Both the position numbers and the translations under genes were made by a program. Source: a virus. Taken from it: 64,000 nt of DNA. Below, piece by piece: positions 55,551 to 64,000 of this stretch (its first letter is position 1; each line of letters starts with the position of its first letter). Location: the IMG/VR virus record IMGVR_UViG_3300036770_005131, positions 42,618 to 106,617 of that record; one strand, 5' to 3'. Below the pieces are notes generated by a model. The model was given only the letters and a program-made list of their open reading frames with translations, made no database searches and had not been told where the DNA came from.

Positions 55551-58500
55551 ATGACAAAGTACATTTCAGGAAGAGTTAAAAGATTTGATCAATCAGGAAT
55601 AACAACTGATAGATACGAATATCTTGGGTTAGAACAAGCAGAACCAGACTTAGGCGATCCTCTTGTTGGAGTTTCCTCTATAGGAAATAATCCATTTACC
55701 CCAGGACAACCTGTTCCTGTAGAACATTATGTTTTAATTGCAGCTGAAGGATATACTGGTGAAAGATTTTGGGTTCCTTCATTAGACATTACGACTCAGG
55801 GAATTCAAGGAACTCAAGGAACTCAAGGTCTTCAAGGATTCCAAGGTGTTCAAGGAACACAAGGATTACAAGGAACACAAGGATTACAAGGAACACAAGG
55901 TTTACAAGGTACACAAGGTTTAGCAAATCAAGGTGTTCAGGGATCTCAAGGAACTCAAGGTACACAAGGTTTAGCAAATCAAGGTGTTCAGGGAACACAA
56001 GGTCTTCAGGGAAATCAAGGTACTCAAGGATTATCAAATCAAGGTACTCAAGGTACTCAAGGTACTCAGGGAACACAAGGCACTCAGGGAACACAAGGTT
56101 TAAGTAATCAAGGTGTTCAAGGTACTCAAGGGCTTCAAGGTACTCAAGGGATTATTGGACAAGGAATTCAAGGATCAGCAGGACAAGCAACAGTAATTAT
56201 AGGATATGTTGAAGATGCGAATGTTGATCCTCCAAACGACCCTCAAATATTATTAAATACAGAATTTCCTAGTGCAGAAATTGGAAATGCTGTTTTAGAT
56301 GATGCTTTAAATGAACTTTGGGTTTATAGTGGTGGTGGAACTTGGATTAATGTCGGAAACATTAGTGGCCCCCAAGGAACTCAAGGTACACAAGGTTTAG
56401 CAAATCAAGGTGTTCAGGGATTACAAGGAACTCAGGGTACACAAGGATTACAAGGTACTCAAGGTCTGCAAGGATCCCAAGGGTCTCAAGGATTGCAAGG
56501 GAGACAAGGTACTCAAGGATTATCAAATCAAGGTGTTCAAGGTACTCAAGGTACTCAAGGATCACAAGGTACTCAAGGTACTCAAGGATTATCAAATCAA
56601 GGAACAACAGGATCTCAAGGGACAATAGGTTCTCAAGGTTTTCAAGGTGTTCAGGGATTATCAAATCAAGGTATTCAAGGAAATCAAGGTTTACAAGGAA
56701 CTCAAGGATTACAAGGAACTCAAGGATTACAAGGTAATCAAGGTGTTCAAGGTAATCAAGGTTTACAAGGGAGTCGGGGAGATCAGGGAACACAAGGATT
56801 GCAAGGAGGACAAGGGACACAAGGAACTCAAGGTAGACAAGGTGTTCAAGGTTTAAGTAATCAAGGTGTTCAAGGTAATCAAGGTACATCAGGATCTCAA
56901 GGTTTACAAGGTACTCAAGGATTATTTGGTGGTGTAGGTGGACAAGGTACTCAAGGATCTCAAGGTACTCAGGGAACACAAGGTTTAAGTAATCAAGGTG
57001 CTCAAGGTACTCAGGGAACGCAAGGTTTAAGTAATCAAGGTGCTCAAGGTACTCAGGGAACGCAAGGTTTATTTGGTGCCGTTGGTGGGCAAGGTGCTCA
57101 AGGTATTCAAGGTAATCAGGGCAATCAAGGTCTTCAAGGCCTATTAGGAAATCAAGGTTCTCAAGGACTAAGTAATCAAGGTGTTCAAGGAACAATTGGT
57201 ACTCAAGGAAATCAAGGTCTATTTGGCGCAGTTGGTGGTCAAGGAGATCAAGGTGTTCAAGGAACAATTGGTTCTCAAGGTAGACAAGGCACTCAAGGTT
57301 TATTTGGTGCTGTTGGTGGTCAAGGTGCTCAAGGATTGCAGGGTAATCAAGGTACTCAAGGAAATCAAGGTCTATTTGGTGCCGTTGGCGGTCAAGGTAC
57401 TCAAGGTTCTCAAGGAACAATAGGTATTCAAGGTAGACAAGGCACTCAAGGTTTATTTGGTGCCGTTGGTGGTCAAGGTGCTCAAGGTGTTCAGGGAACA
57501 ATTGGTTCTCAAGGAAATCAAGGTTTATTTGGTGCTGTTGGTGGTCAAGGTACTCAAGGTTCTCAAGGAACAATAGGTATTCAAGGTAGACAAGGCACTC
57601 AAGGTTTATTTGGTGCCGTTGGCGGTCAAGGTACTCAAGGTGTTCAAGGAACAATAGGTACTCAGGGAACACAAGGTTTATTTGGTGCTGTTGGTGCTGT
57701 TGGTGGTCAAGGTACTCAAGGTTCTCAAGGAACAATAGGTTCTCAAGGAATCCAAGGTCTATTTGGTGCAGTTGGTGGTCAAGGTACTCAAGGTTCTCAA
57801 GGAACAATAGGAATTCAAGGTAGACAAGGTACTCAAGGTTTGAGTAATCAAGGATCTCAAGGATTAGCTGGTCAAACACAAGGAACTCAAGGAAATCAAG
57901 GACTATCTGGATCTGTAGGATCTACAGGCCTTCAAGGTGCAGTAGGTTCTCAAGGTATTCAAGGTACTCAAGGAAGACAAGGAACCTCAGGAGCACAAGG
58001 AACCTCAGGAGCACAAGGAACAATCGGAACATCAGGTTCTAATGGTTCTCAAGGTTCTCAAGGCACTCAAGGTATTCAAGGAACTTTTGGTACTCAAGGA
58101 AATCAAGGTGTAGTCGGATCTTTTGGATTTCAAGGTTCTCAAGGTACTCAAGGTTCTCAAGGAATAATAGGTACTCAAGGAAATCAAGGTGTTCAAGGAA
58201 TAGCAAATCAGGGTGTTCAAGGATCCAATAATGGAGGTCTTACAATTTCAGATGATACTACTACTGCTGCATCAAGGTATTTAATTTTTGATGATGCTAC
58301 TTCTGGAGTTATAACTCAAGCAAATGTATCATCTTCAAAACTATTTTTCAATCCTTCAACTGGCACTCTATCCGCAACTATCTTTAATTCATTGTCAGAT
58401 GAAACTCAGAAAACAAACATAAAAACCATTGAAAATTCCATTGACATTGTAAAACAATTAAGAGGAGTTAGATACAATTGGATAGATAATAATTTACCTT

Positions 58501-58664
58501 CAATTGGTGTTGTTGCTCAAGAATTGGAAAAGGTTATTCCAGAAGTTGTACAAGTGAATTCAAATGGATTAAGATCAGTTTCTTATGGAAACTTAGTAGG
58601 AGTTTTAATTGAAGCAATTAAAGAACAGCAAGTAAGAATTGAAAATTTAGAAAATAAGATCTAA
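55551..58664 (+). CDS. Collagen-like tail fibre with C-terminal peptidase S74 chaperone domain
   Basis: 1037 residues. After an 80-residue N-terminal domain (YISGRVKRFDQSGITTDRYE) comes a Gly-x-Gln repeat region (about 82-890), broken by a non-collagen insert at about 205-268 (TVIIGYVEDANVDPPNDPQI). Triplets are mostly G-T-Q, G-L-Q, G-V-Q, G-N-Q, with LFGAVGGQ spacers and almost no proline. The C-terminus (about 945-1037) is the S74 intramolecular chaperone: LSDETQKTNIKTIENSIDIV, KQLRGVRYNWID, IGVVAQELEKVIPEVV. The Ser-Lys pair in SDETQK would self-cleave after trimer folding. A long flexible host-recognition fibre is the expected role. Confidence 0.85.
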   Translation: MTKYISGRVKRFDQSGITTDRYEYLGLEQAEPDLGDPLVGVSSIGNNPFTPGQPVPVEHYVLIAAEGYTGERFWVPSLDITTQGIQGTQGTQGLQGFQGVQGTQGLQGTQGLQGTQGLQGTQGLANQGVQGSQGTQGTQGLANQGVQGTQGLQGNQGTQGLSNQGTQGTQGTQGTQGTQGTQGLSNQGVQGTQGLQGTQGIIGQGIQGSAGQATVIIGYVEDANVDPPNDPQILLNTEFPSAEIGNAVLDDALNELWVYSGGGTWINVGNISGPQGTQGTQGLANQGVQGLQGTQGTQGLQGTQGLQGSQGSQGLQGRQGTQGLSNQGVQGTQGTQGSQGTQGTQGLSNQGTTGSQGTIGSQGFQGVQGLSNQGIQGNQGLQGTQGLQGTQGLQGNQGVQGNQGLQGSRGDQGTQGLQGGQGTQGTQGRQGVQGLSNQGVQGNQGTSGSQGLQGTQGLFGGVGGQGTQGSQGTQGTQGLSNQGAQGTQGTQGLSNQGAQGTQGTQGLFGAVGGQGAQGIQGNQGNQGLQGLLGNQGSQGLSNQGVQGTIGTQGNQGLFGAVGGQGDQGVQGTIGSQGRQGTQGLFGAVGGQGAQGLQGNQGTQGNQGLFGAVGGQGTQGSQGTIGIQGRQGTQGLFGAVGGQGAQGVQGTIGSQGNQGLFGAVGGQGTQGSQGTIGIQGRQGTQGLFGAVGGQGTQGVQGTIGTQGTQGLFGAVGAVGGQGTQGSQGTIGSQGIQGLFGAVGGQGTQGSQGTIGIQGRQGTQGLSNQGSQGLAGQTQGTQGNQGLSGSVGSTGLQGAVGSQGIQGTQGRQGTSGAQGTSGAQGTIGTSGSNGSQGSQGTQGIQGTFGTQGNQGVVGSFGFQGSQGTQGSQGIIGTQGNQGVQGIANQGVQGSNNGGLTISDDTTTAASRYLIFDDATSGVITQANVSSSKLFFNPSTGTLSATIFNSLSDETQKTNIKTIENSIDIVKQLRGVRYNWIDNNLPSIGVVAQELEKVIPEVVQVNSNGLRSVSYGNLVGVLIEAIKEQQVRIENLENKI
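55795..58235 (+). repeat. Collagen-like triplet repeat tract with long internal duplications
   Basis: 9-nt units such as GGTACTCAA/GGTTCTCAA in tandem. Blocks of about 80 nt recur exactly, for example near 57390-57470 and 57543-57622. A non-repetitive insert lies at about 56160-56370. Confidence 0.92.
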
Positions 58665-58692
58665 TACTAAATAATTAAAAATCCCGGTTCTT

Positions 58693-59055
58693 ATGGCAGT
58701 TGCTGTAGTCAATTTAGTACTTGAAAAAGGAACTGACTTTGATGCAAAATTTAAAGTTCTTCAGTCGGATTCATCAAATTATGTTTTTTCTCAGTATTAT
58801 TCTGGGAAAGCAAAGATAAGAAAATATCCATCTTCTCCAAAATTTCAAGAGTTTACAGTTGAGATTATTGGTGCCACTGGAGAAGTTGTAATTTCTATGG
58901 CAAAAACTACGACAGAACTATTAGAATCTGGAAGAAATTATTTTGATATTTTAGTTACTGGGCCAACTCAAAATCCAAATGGAATTGGAGTTACATTTTT
59001 AACTAGAAAGGTCGTTGAAGGATCAATTATTGTTTCTGACACCGCATCATTATGA
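58693..59055 (+). CDS. Structural protein, 120 aa (fibre-associated)
   Basis: MAVAVVNLVLEKGTDFDAKF, then beta strands (KIRKYPSSPKFQEFTVEIIG) and LLESGRNYFDILVTGP. This pattern resembles small baseplate-upper-type domains that handle fibre attachment. CTAAATAA (58667-58674) lies 18 nt upstream. ATGA overlap with the next gene. Confidence 0.55.
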   Translation: MAVAVVNLVLEKGTDFDAKFKVLQSDSSNYVFSQYYSGKAKIRKYPSSPKFQEFTVEIIGATGEVVISMAKTTTELLESGRNYFDILVTGPTQNPNGIGVTFLTRKVVEGSIIVSDTASL

Positions 59056-59357
59056 CCGATTTTAATGTAAGATTAAGTTCTCAAAATTCCTTTAAAGTAG
59101 TATCAACTATAGGAGGTCTTCAAGTGCCTGCAAAACTGCAAGATCTTATTGATGTTGGCATTACAGAAACTGATAAGAAGGATAAGTATGTTGTTATGTA
59201 TGATTCCTCAACTGGATTATATAAATTAGTAAATCCAGATGAAGTTCTTTCTGCAGCTACAAGTGAACCGATTCAACCAGGATTGCCTGCTAATTTTACT
59301 AATCAACTAGATATTGATTTAGATAATAAAATTGATGTTGATGCTGGAGAATTTTAA
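59052..59357 (+). CDS. Hypothetical structural protein, 101 aa
   Basis: MTDFNVRLSSQNSFKVVSTI, then LQDLIDVGITETDKKDKYVV and MYDSSTGLYKLVNPDE, a pattern found near the N-termini of fibre proteins. Coupled by ATGA overlap to the preceding gene. An adaptor role is possible. Confidence 0.55.
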   Translation: MTDFNVRLSSQNSFKVVSTIGGLQVPAKLQDLIDVGITETDKKDKYVVMYDSSTGLYKLVNPDEVLSAATSEPIQPGLPANFTNQLDIDLDNKIDVDAGEF

Positions 59358-59359
59358 GA

Positions 59360-59367
59360 AATAAATA
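59360..59367 (+). promoter_or_regulatory. Late-like motif AATAAATA
   Basis: Lies in the 98-nt gap before the ATG at 59456. The rest of the gap holds AT-rich sequence and AAAGGAAA near the start; nothing else seen. Confidence 0.4.
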
Positions 59368-59455
59368 TTAGTAATGATGTTTTTTAATTTGCTCATATTA
59401 ATAATTTGATGTGAATTTTTGTACTAGCTAGTCAAATTATCAATCAAAGGAAAAT

Positions 59456-61387
59456 ATGGCATCTCCAACACTTCAGTTTAAGAGAGGTCTGTTTGTAAAT
59501 CTTCCTGGTCTTCGTGCTGGAGAGCCAGGTTTTACAACAGACAAGTACGACCTTTATGTAGGTCTTTCATCATCCACAGAAACAAACCAATTCTTCGGTT
59601 CTGCTCGTTATTGGACTCGTGAAAATGGAACTGATGCAGCACAATTTAAGCTTGTAGATAAGGATGGTACTAGCGGAGTTTCACTTCGCGCTCCAGCAAC
59701 AGTATCCACTCCTGTAACTTATACTCTTCCTCAGGGTGGAGGTACTACAGGACACTTCCTCAAATTAGGTTCAGCTGGTGTTCTTGAGTGGGCATCAGTT
59801 ACCAGTGGAGCATCTTTTGATAGTGTTACAATCAGTAACTCCACTTTTACAGGCATTTCAACCTTCAGTGGTCTTATTGAGGCCGATGGAGGTATTGATG
59901 TTACTGGAAATGCAGAATTTGATGATATCAATGTTTCTGGTGTAGGCACTATTGCTACTGCCGACATTAACGGTGGTAATATTGATGGCACTGTAATTGG
60001 TGCTTCTTCAGCTGCTGCAGGTACTTTCACAGAACTTGCTTACGATAATTCAACAACCTCTGGTATTTCTACCGTAGGCGAACTTTATATTGGAACAACT
60101 CAAGTTCTTTATGACAATGGCGGTTTAATTACTCTTGCAGGTATTCAAACCGTTGATGCTACTACAATAGCAACTCTTGAAGATCTTCTTTCATTAGATC
60201 CTAACGATTTTGATACCCTTAATGTAACAGGTATCGGCACCATTGGCGGTCTTCTTAATGCTGATGGTGGTTTAGATGTTACTGGACTTGCAGAATTAGA
60301 TACTGTTAATGTTTCTGTTGCTGCAACTTTCGCAAGTGCTACTGTTAGTGATTTAACTTCTGGCAGAGTAGTTCTTGCTGGTACTGGTGGAGAACTTGAA
60401 GATAGTGCAAATCTAACTTTTGATGGCACTTCTCTTACAGTGGGAACTGGAGTAGGTATTACTCAATTTTCTGCATCAGTTTCTACAGGAACTTCAACTT
60501 CTTCAGTTCCAACTTCATCTGCAGTTATTGATTATGTTGCAACACAAATCAATGCTATAGATCAAGATGATGATCTAGGTATTGCTGGTGATAGTGGAAC
60601 AGGAACAATTGATCTTGATACCCAAAGTCTTACTATTGCAGGTACTGCAAATGAAATAAGAACTTCAGTATCAGGACAAACAGTTACTGTTGGACTTGCA
60701 ACTGATGTGACAGTTGCTGGAACATTAACAGTTGGTGGAAATGAGATTTATGCTTCTGATGGAGCTTCTGCAATAACTCTTACTGATACAACTGGAGATG
60801 TTACTCTTGCAAATGATCTTACTGTTATCAATGATTCATATGTAGATGGATCTTCATATGTTACTGGTACTTTATATGTTGACGCCATTGCTCACTATGA
60901 TGGAATATCTCCTGGATCTAATGCAATAACTATTGATTCAAGTAGCAATGTAGGTGTTTCAACCAATCTTACTGTTTCCAATAATCTTACTGTTCAAGGT
61001 GATCTTTTTGTAAATGGTGCTACAACTACTGTAAATACAGAGACCCTTCTTGTCAAGGATTCTCTAATTGAAGTAGGTCTTGTAGATAACAGTGGTAATC
61101 TTGTTCCTCCATCAAGCGATGCTAACATTGATGCTGGTTTAATATTCCACTACTTTGATACTTCTGCTAAAAAAGCAGCAGTATATTGGGATGATAGTGT
61201 TGGAAGAATCAAGGTTGCTAGTGAAGTAACTGAAGCAAGTAGTATTCTTACTGCTGTTACTAATGGTTCTCTTGAAATTGGTGGACTTTATGTTGCTGGT
61301 TGTGGTGCAAATCCAGTAGAAGTCATTGGTTGTGTAAATAGTGAAGTTACTATTACTAATGCTATAATTGATGGTGGTACTTTTTAA
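59456..61387 (+). CDS. Tail-fibre-like structural protein, 643 aa, probably abundant
   Basis: MASPTLQFKRGLFVNLPGLR, then AGEPGFTTDKYDLYVGLSSS opens a fibre type common in cyanomyoviruses. Residues about 120-340 are repeating ADGGIDVTGNAEFDDINVSG type shaft motifs, and the C-terminal 250 residues include SLTIAGTANEIRTSVSGQTV and LFVNGATTTVNTETLLVKDS. Codon choice has more C-ending codons than adjacent fibres, as in strongly expressed genes. Its own late-like motif and terminator (61411) make it a single-gene unit. Confidence 0.7.
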   Translation: MASPTLQFKRGLFVNLPGLRAGEPGFTTDKYDLYVGLSSSTETNQFFGSARYWTRENGTDAAQFKLVDKDGTSGVSLRAPATVSTPVTYTLPQGGGTTGHFLKLGSAGVLEWASVTSGASFDSVTISNSTFTGISTFSGLIEADGGIDVTGNAEFDDINVSGVGTIATADINGGNIDGTVIGASSAAAGTFTELAYDNSTTSGISTVGELYIGTTQVLYDNGGLITLAGIQTVDATTIATLEDLLSLDPNDFDTLNVTGIGTIGGLLNADGGLDVTGLAELDTVNVSVAATFASATVSDLTSGRVVLAGTGGELEDSANLTFDGTSLTVGTGVGITQFSASVSTGTSTSSVPTSSAVIDYVATQINAIDQDDDLGIAGDSGTGTIDLDTQSLTIAGTANEIRTSVSGQTVTVGLATDVTVAGTLTVGGNEIYASDGASAITLTDTTGDVTLANDLTVINDSYVDGSSYVTGTLYVDAIAHYDGISPGSNAITIDSSSNVGVSTNLTVSNNLTVQGDLFVNGATTTVNTETLLVKDSLIEVGLVDNSGNLVPPSSDANIDAGLIFHYFDTSAKKAAVYWDDSVGRIKVASEVTEASSILTAVTNGSLEIGGLYVAGCGANPVEVIGCVNSEVTITNAIIDGGTF

Positions 61388-61410
61388 TAATTAATATTTA
61401 AGTCTTTATA

Positions 61411-61437
61411 CGAGGAGGAGAAATCCTCCTCTTTTTT
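61411..61437 (+). terminator. Rho-independent terminator
   Basis: GAGGAGGA (61412-61419), GAAA loop, TCCTCCTC (61424-61431), six T. Confidence 0.92.
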
Positions 61438-61470
61438 ATGTCTCTAAATAGGATAGAAATTTTAATTGAA

Positions 61471-61680
61471 ATGAACGAACAAGAAATTAAAAATCTTCTC
61501 TCAGTATACCAACAAAAGGTAAGTGATTTAACCGCACAAACAATTGCACTTGAAGCAAGATTAATGAATTCAAATCAACTAATTGAAGCATTAAATAGAA
61601 AAATTAATGATTTAAATGAAGAAATTGAAAAAATGAAGAAGTCTAAAAAGGTATCAAAGATAGAAGAAGATTTTTCATAA
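61471..61680 (+). CDS. Coiled-coil protein, 69 aa
   Basis: MNEQEIKNLLSVYQQKVSDL continuing in heptads (IEALNRKINDLNEEIEKMKK). ATG 61471 is preferred; ATG 61438 also lies in frame but is directly at the end of the terminator. Similar short coiled-coil proteins sit among fibre genes of cyanophages; possibly a fibre chaperone. Function unproven. Confidence 0.6.
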   Translation: MNEQEIKNLLSVYQQKVSDLTAQTIALEARLMNSNQLIEALNRKINDLNEEIEKMKKSKKVSKIEEDFS

Positions 61681-61683
61681 ATA
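61676..61683 (+). promoter_or_regulatory. Late promoter motif CATAAATA
   Basis: Overlaps the coiled-coil gene's stop and precedes a terminator hairpin; 51 nt upstream of ATG 61735. Confidence 0.4.
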
Positions 61684-61686
61684 ATA

Positions 61687-61710
61687 AAAACTCTTACATA
61701 AGAGTTTTTT
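61687..61710 (+). terminator. Rho-independent terminator
   Basis: AAAACTCTT (61687-61695), ACAT loop, AAGAGTTTT (61700-61708), T run to 61710. Confidence 0.82.
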
Positions 61711-61734
61711 GAAGGTAAATACCAATAAGATAAT

Positions 61735-64000
61735 ATGGCGGCACCTATTATCCGCATAAAGCGGTCATCAGTTCCTGGAAAAAAACCCACGGTAGATCAG
61801 TTGCCTTTGGGGGAGTTAGCTTTAAATACAAATGATGGCGAGCTTTTTATTGCAAGAGAAAGAGCGGGAATAGGAACTGATATTGTTTCCATTGGTGCAG
61901 GTATAACTGTTACTAATATTCTCTATGTAACTCAAGATGGAACTGACACAAACACAGGAAAAAAACTCGGAGACGCAAAAAGAACAATCGGAGCAGCACT
62001 TACAGAAGCAAGAACAGGAACAATTATTAAAGTTAGTGCTGGATCTTATGTAGAAAATAACCCTCTTGTTATTCCCGAACAGGTATCTATTGTTGGAGAA
62101 AGTTTAAGAGAAGTATCAGTTTCTCCACAAAATGCAAATGAAGATTTATTTTATGTTTCAAATGGAAATTATGTGGCAGAAATGTCTTATACTGGAACTT
62201 TAAATCCAGGTAAGGCAATTTTTGCTTTTAATCCAAATCAAATTGGATATTTTAATCAATCACCTTATATACAGAACTGCACTAACTTTATTCCAAATTC
62301 AATTGGATTAAAAATTGATGGTTCTAAAGCAATAGGGCCTCTTAAATCTATGGTTCTTGATTCATATACTCAATATAATCAAGGTGGGATTGGTTGTTCA
62401 ATTACCAATGAAGGTTATGCTCAATTGGTATCCATGTTTACAATTTGTAATGATATTGCAGTTTTTTGTGGAACTGGAGCTGCTTGTGATCTAACTAATT
62501 CTAACTCTTCTTTTGGCAATTTTGCTTTAGTTTCTGACGGAGTAGGCCCTTTAAAATATACAGGTTCTGTTGCACAAGCAGAAGATGCAAATGCATTTGA
62601 GTTTGCCATAGATTTAAACACTCCAACTTTAAACATAACATCAGCAACTTATGATAATGCTACTGGTATTTTAACTGCAACTACAGACTCTGCTCATAAT
62701 TTCTCAGTTGGAATGGGTGTGTCAATTGTAGGATTGGCATTTACTTGTCCTTCTGGCCCAGGAATTGTAACTTATCCTTCAGGAAATAAAGGATATGTTT
62801 TTCAAACTGTTACGGTTGCTCCAGGTAGGTATGTAGATTCTTATAATTTAATTCAGGCAAATAGAAGAGAAATACAAGATAAATCATTGGCAGCCATTGC
62901 AGTAGAATATCCAGATTTTTATTTTAGAGGTGATAGTCAAACAAATACCAGATCAAGATATTATGATGCATATCGTTTGATTATAAAAAACAAGAGTGTT
63001 ATTGTTGATACTGCATGGACTAATACTAGTAATGCTTATCCTGGCATATCCACTACAATAAACAAGTGTAAAAGAGACCTTGGATATTTTGTAGATGCAA
63101 TCGCCACAGATGTATTTACTGGAGGCAATAGATATTCAAGACAATTCGTAAGGCAATATTTTGATGGTGCTGGAGTACCAATTACGAATGGATTAGTTGG
63201 TGAAGAAACAGAATCAATTTATGCTTTCTCGGAAGCAAAAGAATTGATGAAAGATGCGATTACAAATACTCTTTCTGGTGCAGTATACACTGATTTAACA
63301 ATTACTGCAGATCCATTGACTGGTAGTAATACTGATCCAAATTCTTGTGCAGATGTTCAAAGTAATATTGATAACTTAGTTGGAATTGTAACATCAGTTA
63401 TTTCTCAAGGTTCGTTAAGTTCTATTTCAAGTGAGGATAATTATGGAACTTTGACTGAAGGAGGATCAAAATGTTTAAGAGATATTGGTTATATTGTTGA
63501 TGCTGTTTCTACAGATGTAAGAGATTTTACTTCTAAGAATATCATTGAAACTACTAGATCTTATTTCAGTTATGATGGATCGTCATTAATTGTTGGAATT
63601 TCAAGTGAAATTCCTCAAACAATTGTTGGATTTACTACGGCAAGAGAATTGATGAAACTTGCCATTACAAATAATTTGAATAATAAAGATTTAACAATTG
63701 CCGCAGATCCATTAACTAATTCTAATACAGATCCATCTTCTTGTGCAGATGTTCAATCATTTATTGATAATCTTGTAGGAATTGTTACTTCAAGATTGAA
63801 TGCTGGTAACATTAGCGGTGCAAATGCTCTTCCTGCTGTTTCTGCTGCTAGTACTACATTTAGTGTTTATGTTGGAACATCTACTTTACCGCATACTTAT
63901 AATTCTGGAGGAACTGTAAAAATTAATGTAGTTCGTCCTTTTGATGGTCAAGTGGTTTATTTTGATAGACTTTTTTATAGTATAAATGGTATTAGTATTA
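61735..64000 (+). CDS. Large tail-fibre/structural protein with beta-helix, 3'-partial
   Basis: Open from ATG 61735 to the window end (at least 755 codons). N-terminus IIRIKRSSVPGKKPTVDQLP, LGELALNTNDGELFIARE is a fibre attachment domain common in T4-like phages. A beta-helix follows (TIGAALTEARTGTIIKVSAG, then SYVENNPLVIPEQVSIVGES). TQYNQGGIGCSITNEGYAQL and FTICNDIAVF are near-identical to the gene at 51198, and VGTSTLPHTYNSGGTVK near the window end repeats its module. An internal duplication is seen: TADPLTGSNTDPNSCADVQ and AADPLTNSNTDPSSCADVQ, about 130 residues apart. Confidence 0.75.
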   Translation, partial: MAAPIIRIKRSSVPGKKPTVDQLPLGELALNTNDGELFIARERAGIGTDIVSIGAGITVTNILYVTQDGTDTNTGKKLGDAKRTIGAALTEARTGTIIKVSAGSYVENNPLVIPEQVSIVGESLREVSVSPQNANEDLFYVSNGNYVAEMSYTGTLNPGKAIFAFNPNQIGYFNQSPYIQNCTNFIPNSIGLKIDGSKAIGPLKSMVLDSYTQYNQGGIGCSITNEGYAQLVSMFTICNDIAVFCGTGAACDLTNSNSSFGNFALVSDGVGPLKYTGSVAQAEDANAFEFAIDLNTPTLNITSATYDNATGILTATTDSAHNFSVGMGVSIVGLAFTCPSGPGIVTYPSGNKGYVFQTVTVAPGRYVDSYNLIQANRREIQDKSLAAIAVEYPDFYFRGDSQTNTRSRYYDAYRLIIKNKSVIVDTAWTNTSNAYPGISTTINKCKRDLGYFVDAIATDVFTGGNRYSRQFVRQYFDGAGVPITNGLVGEETESIYAFSEAKELMKDAITNTLSGAVYTDLTITADPLTGSNTDPNSCADVQSNIDNLVGIVTSVISQGSLSSISSEDNYGTLTEGGSKCLRDIGYIVDAVSTDVRDFTSKNIIETTRSYFSYDGSSLIVGISSEIPQTIVGFTTARELMKLAITNNLNNKDLTIAADPLTNSNTDPSSCADVQSFIDNLVGIVTSRLNAGNISGANALPAVSAASTTFSVYVGTSTLPHTYNSGGTVKINVVRPFDGQVVYFDRLFYSINGISI

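Noticed and set aside
56362-57879. A 505-codon open frame on the minus strand opposite the collagen-like gene
   Set aside because: It is a by-product of the Gly-x-Gln repeat (read as Leu-Glu-rich repeats); no promoter or ribosome site, and the plus frame has clear fibre and S74 domains.
55795-58235. CRISPR-like array in the fibre region
   Set aside because: Repeats are short coding triplets in one open frame with no constant repeat/spacer pattern; no cas genes nearby. The Cas4-like nuclease at 19313 is a phage RecB-family exonuclease.

Overview
The window is a piece of a T4-like myovirus genome (cyanomyovirus) that infects marine unicellular cyanobacteria, most likely Synechococcus or Prochlorococcus. 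The evidence is T4 core genes (gp32, gp33, gp59, gp53, gp48, gp4, gp26, gp27, gp5) mixed with cyanophage auxiliary genes: psbA, psbD, two high-light-inducible genes (hli), speD, phoH, thyX, a DUF1825 gene and 2OG-Fe(II) oxygenase. DNA is AT-rich, genes are tightly packed with many ATGA/GTGA overlaps, and both host-type promoters (TTGACA, 17 bp, TATAAT) and T4-type late motifs (TATAAATA) are present. Assignments come from reading motifs and from family knowledge; no database search was run.

Layout. 1-5.5 kb: a family-25 glycosyltransferase open at the left edge, a cyanobacterial SLH/OprB-type porin, two hli genes, a C39-like peptidase joined to a GH24 lysozyme across what looks like a programmed -1 frameshift site, and a fibre-like structural gene. 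5.6-6.0 kb: a two-gene minus-strand unit. 6.05-9.4 kb: the photosynthesis cassette. psbA carries a 258-nt group I intron between codons 336 and 337; psbD is intact; two unrelated putative homing endonucleases flank psbD. 10-13.5 kb: accessory genes, including a beta-helix lipoprotein and a Pro/Glu/Asp repeat protein. 13.7-16.5 kb: HNH nuclease, glutaredoxin, conserved small genes and speD. 16.6-18.3 kb: a glutamine-riboswitch-like RNA ahead of a 33-residue basic peptide, then thyX. 18.3-22.3 kb: phoH, a RecB-like nuclease, gp33, gp59, DUF1825 and gp32.

22.3-43 kb is the baseplate and tail region. gp53, gp48 and gp4 are on the minus strand; gp54-like, gp26, a gp51-like gene, three large tandem tape-measure-like proteins with different cell-wall hydrolase modules, gp27, gp5 and spike genes are on the plus strand. 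43.3-44.6 kb holds four tRNA genes (Leu-CAA, Ile-UAU, Leu-UAA, Thr-UGU) and small ORFs. 44.6-64 kb is a tail-fibre region with several giant beta-helix proteins, a collagen-like fibre with a peptidase S74 chaperone domain, and a last fibre gene open at the right edge.

How it works together (inference): early host-sigma promoters drive the photosynthesis, nucleotide and replication genes. gp33 with the phage clamp and sigma would then drive structural genes from TATAAATA-type promoters. psbA, and the homing endonuclease gene downstream of psbD, have fused early/late promoter elements. The most notable observations are the frameshift-joined two-domain endolysin, the psbA intron with nearby free-standing endonucleases, the pseudoknot in the psbA leader, the glutamine riboswitch over a tiny peptide, and a repeated junction design in which a gene's TGA stop lies inside the next promoter's -35 box, often interleaved with a terminator.
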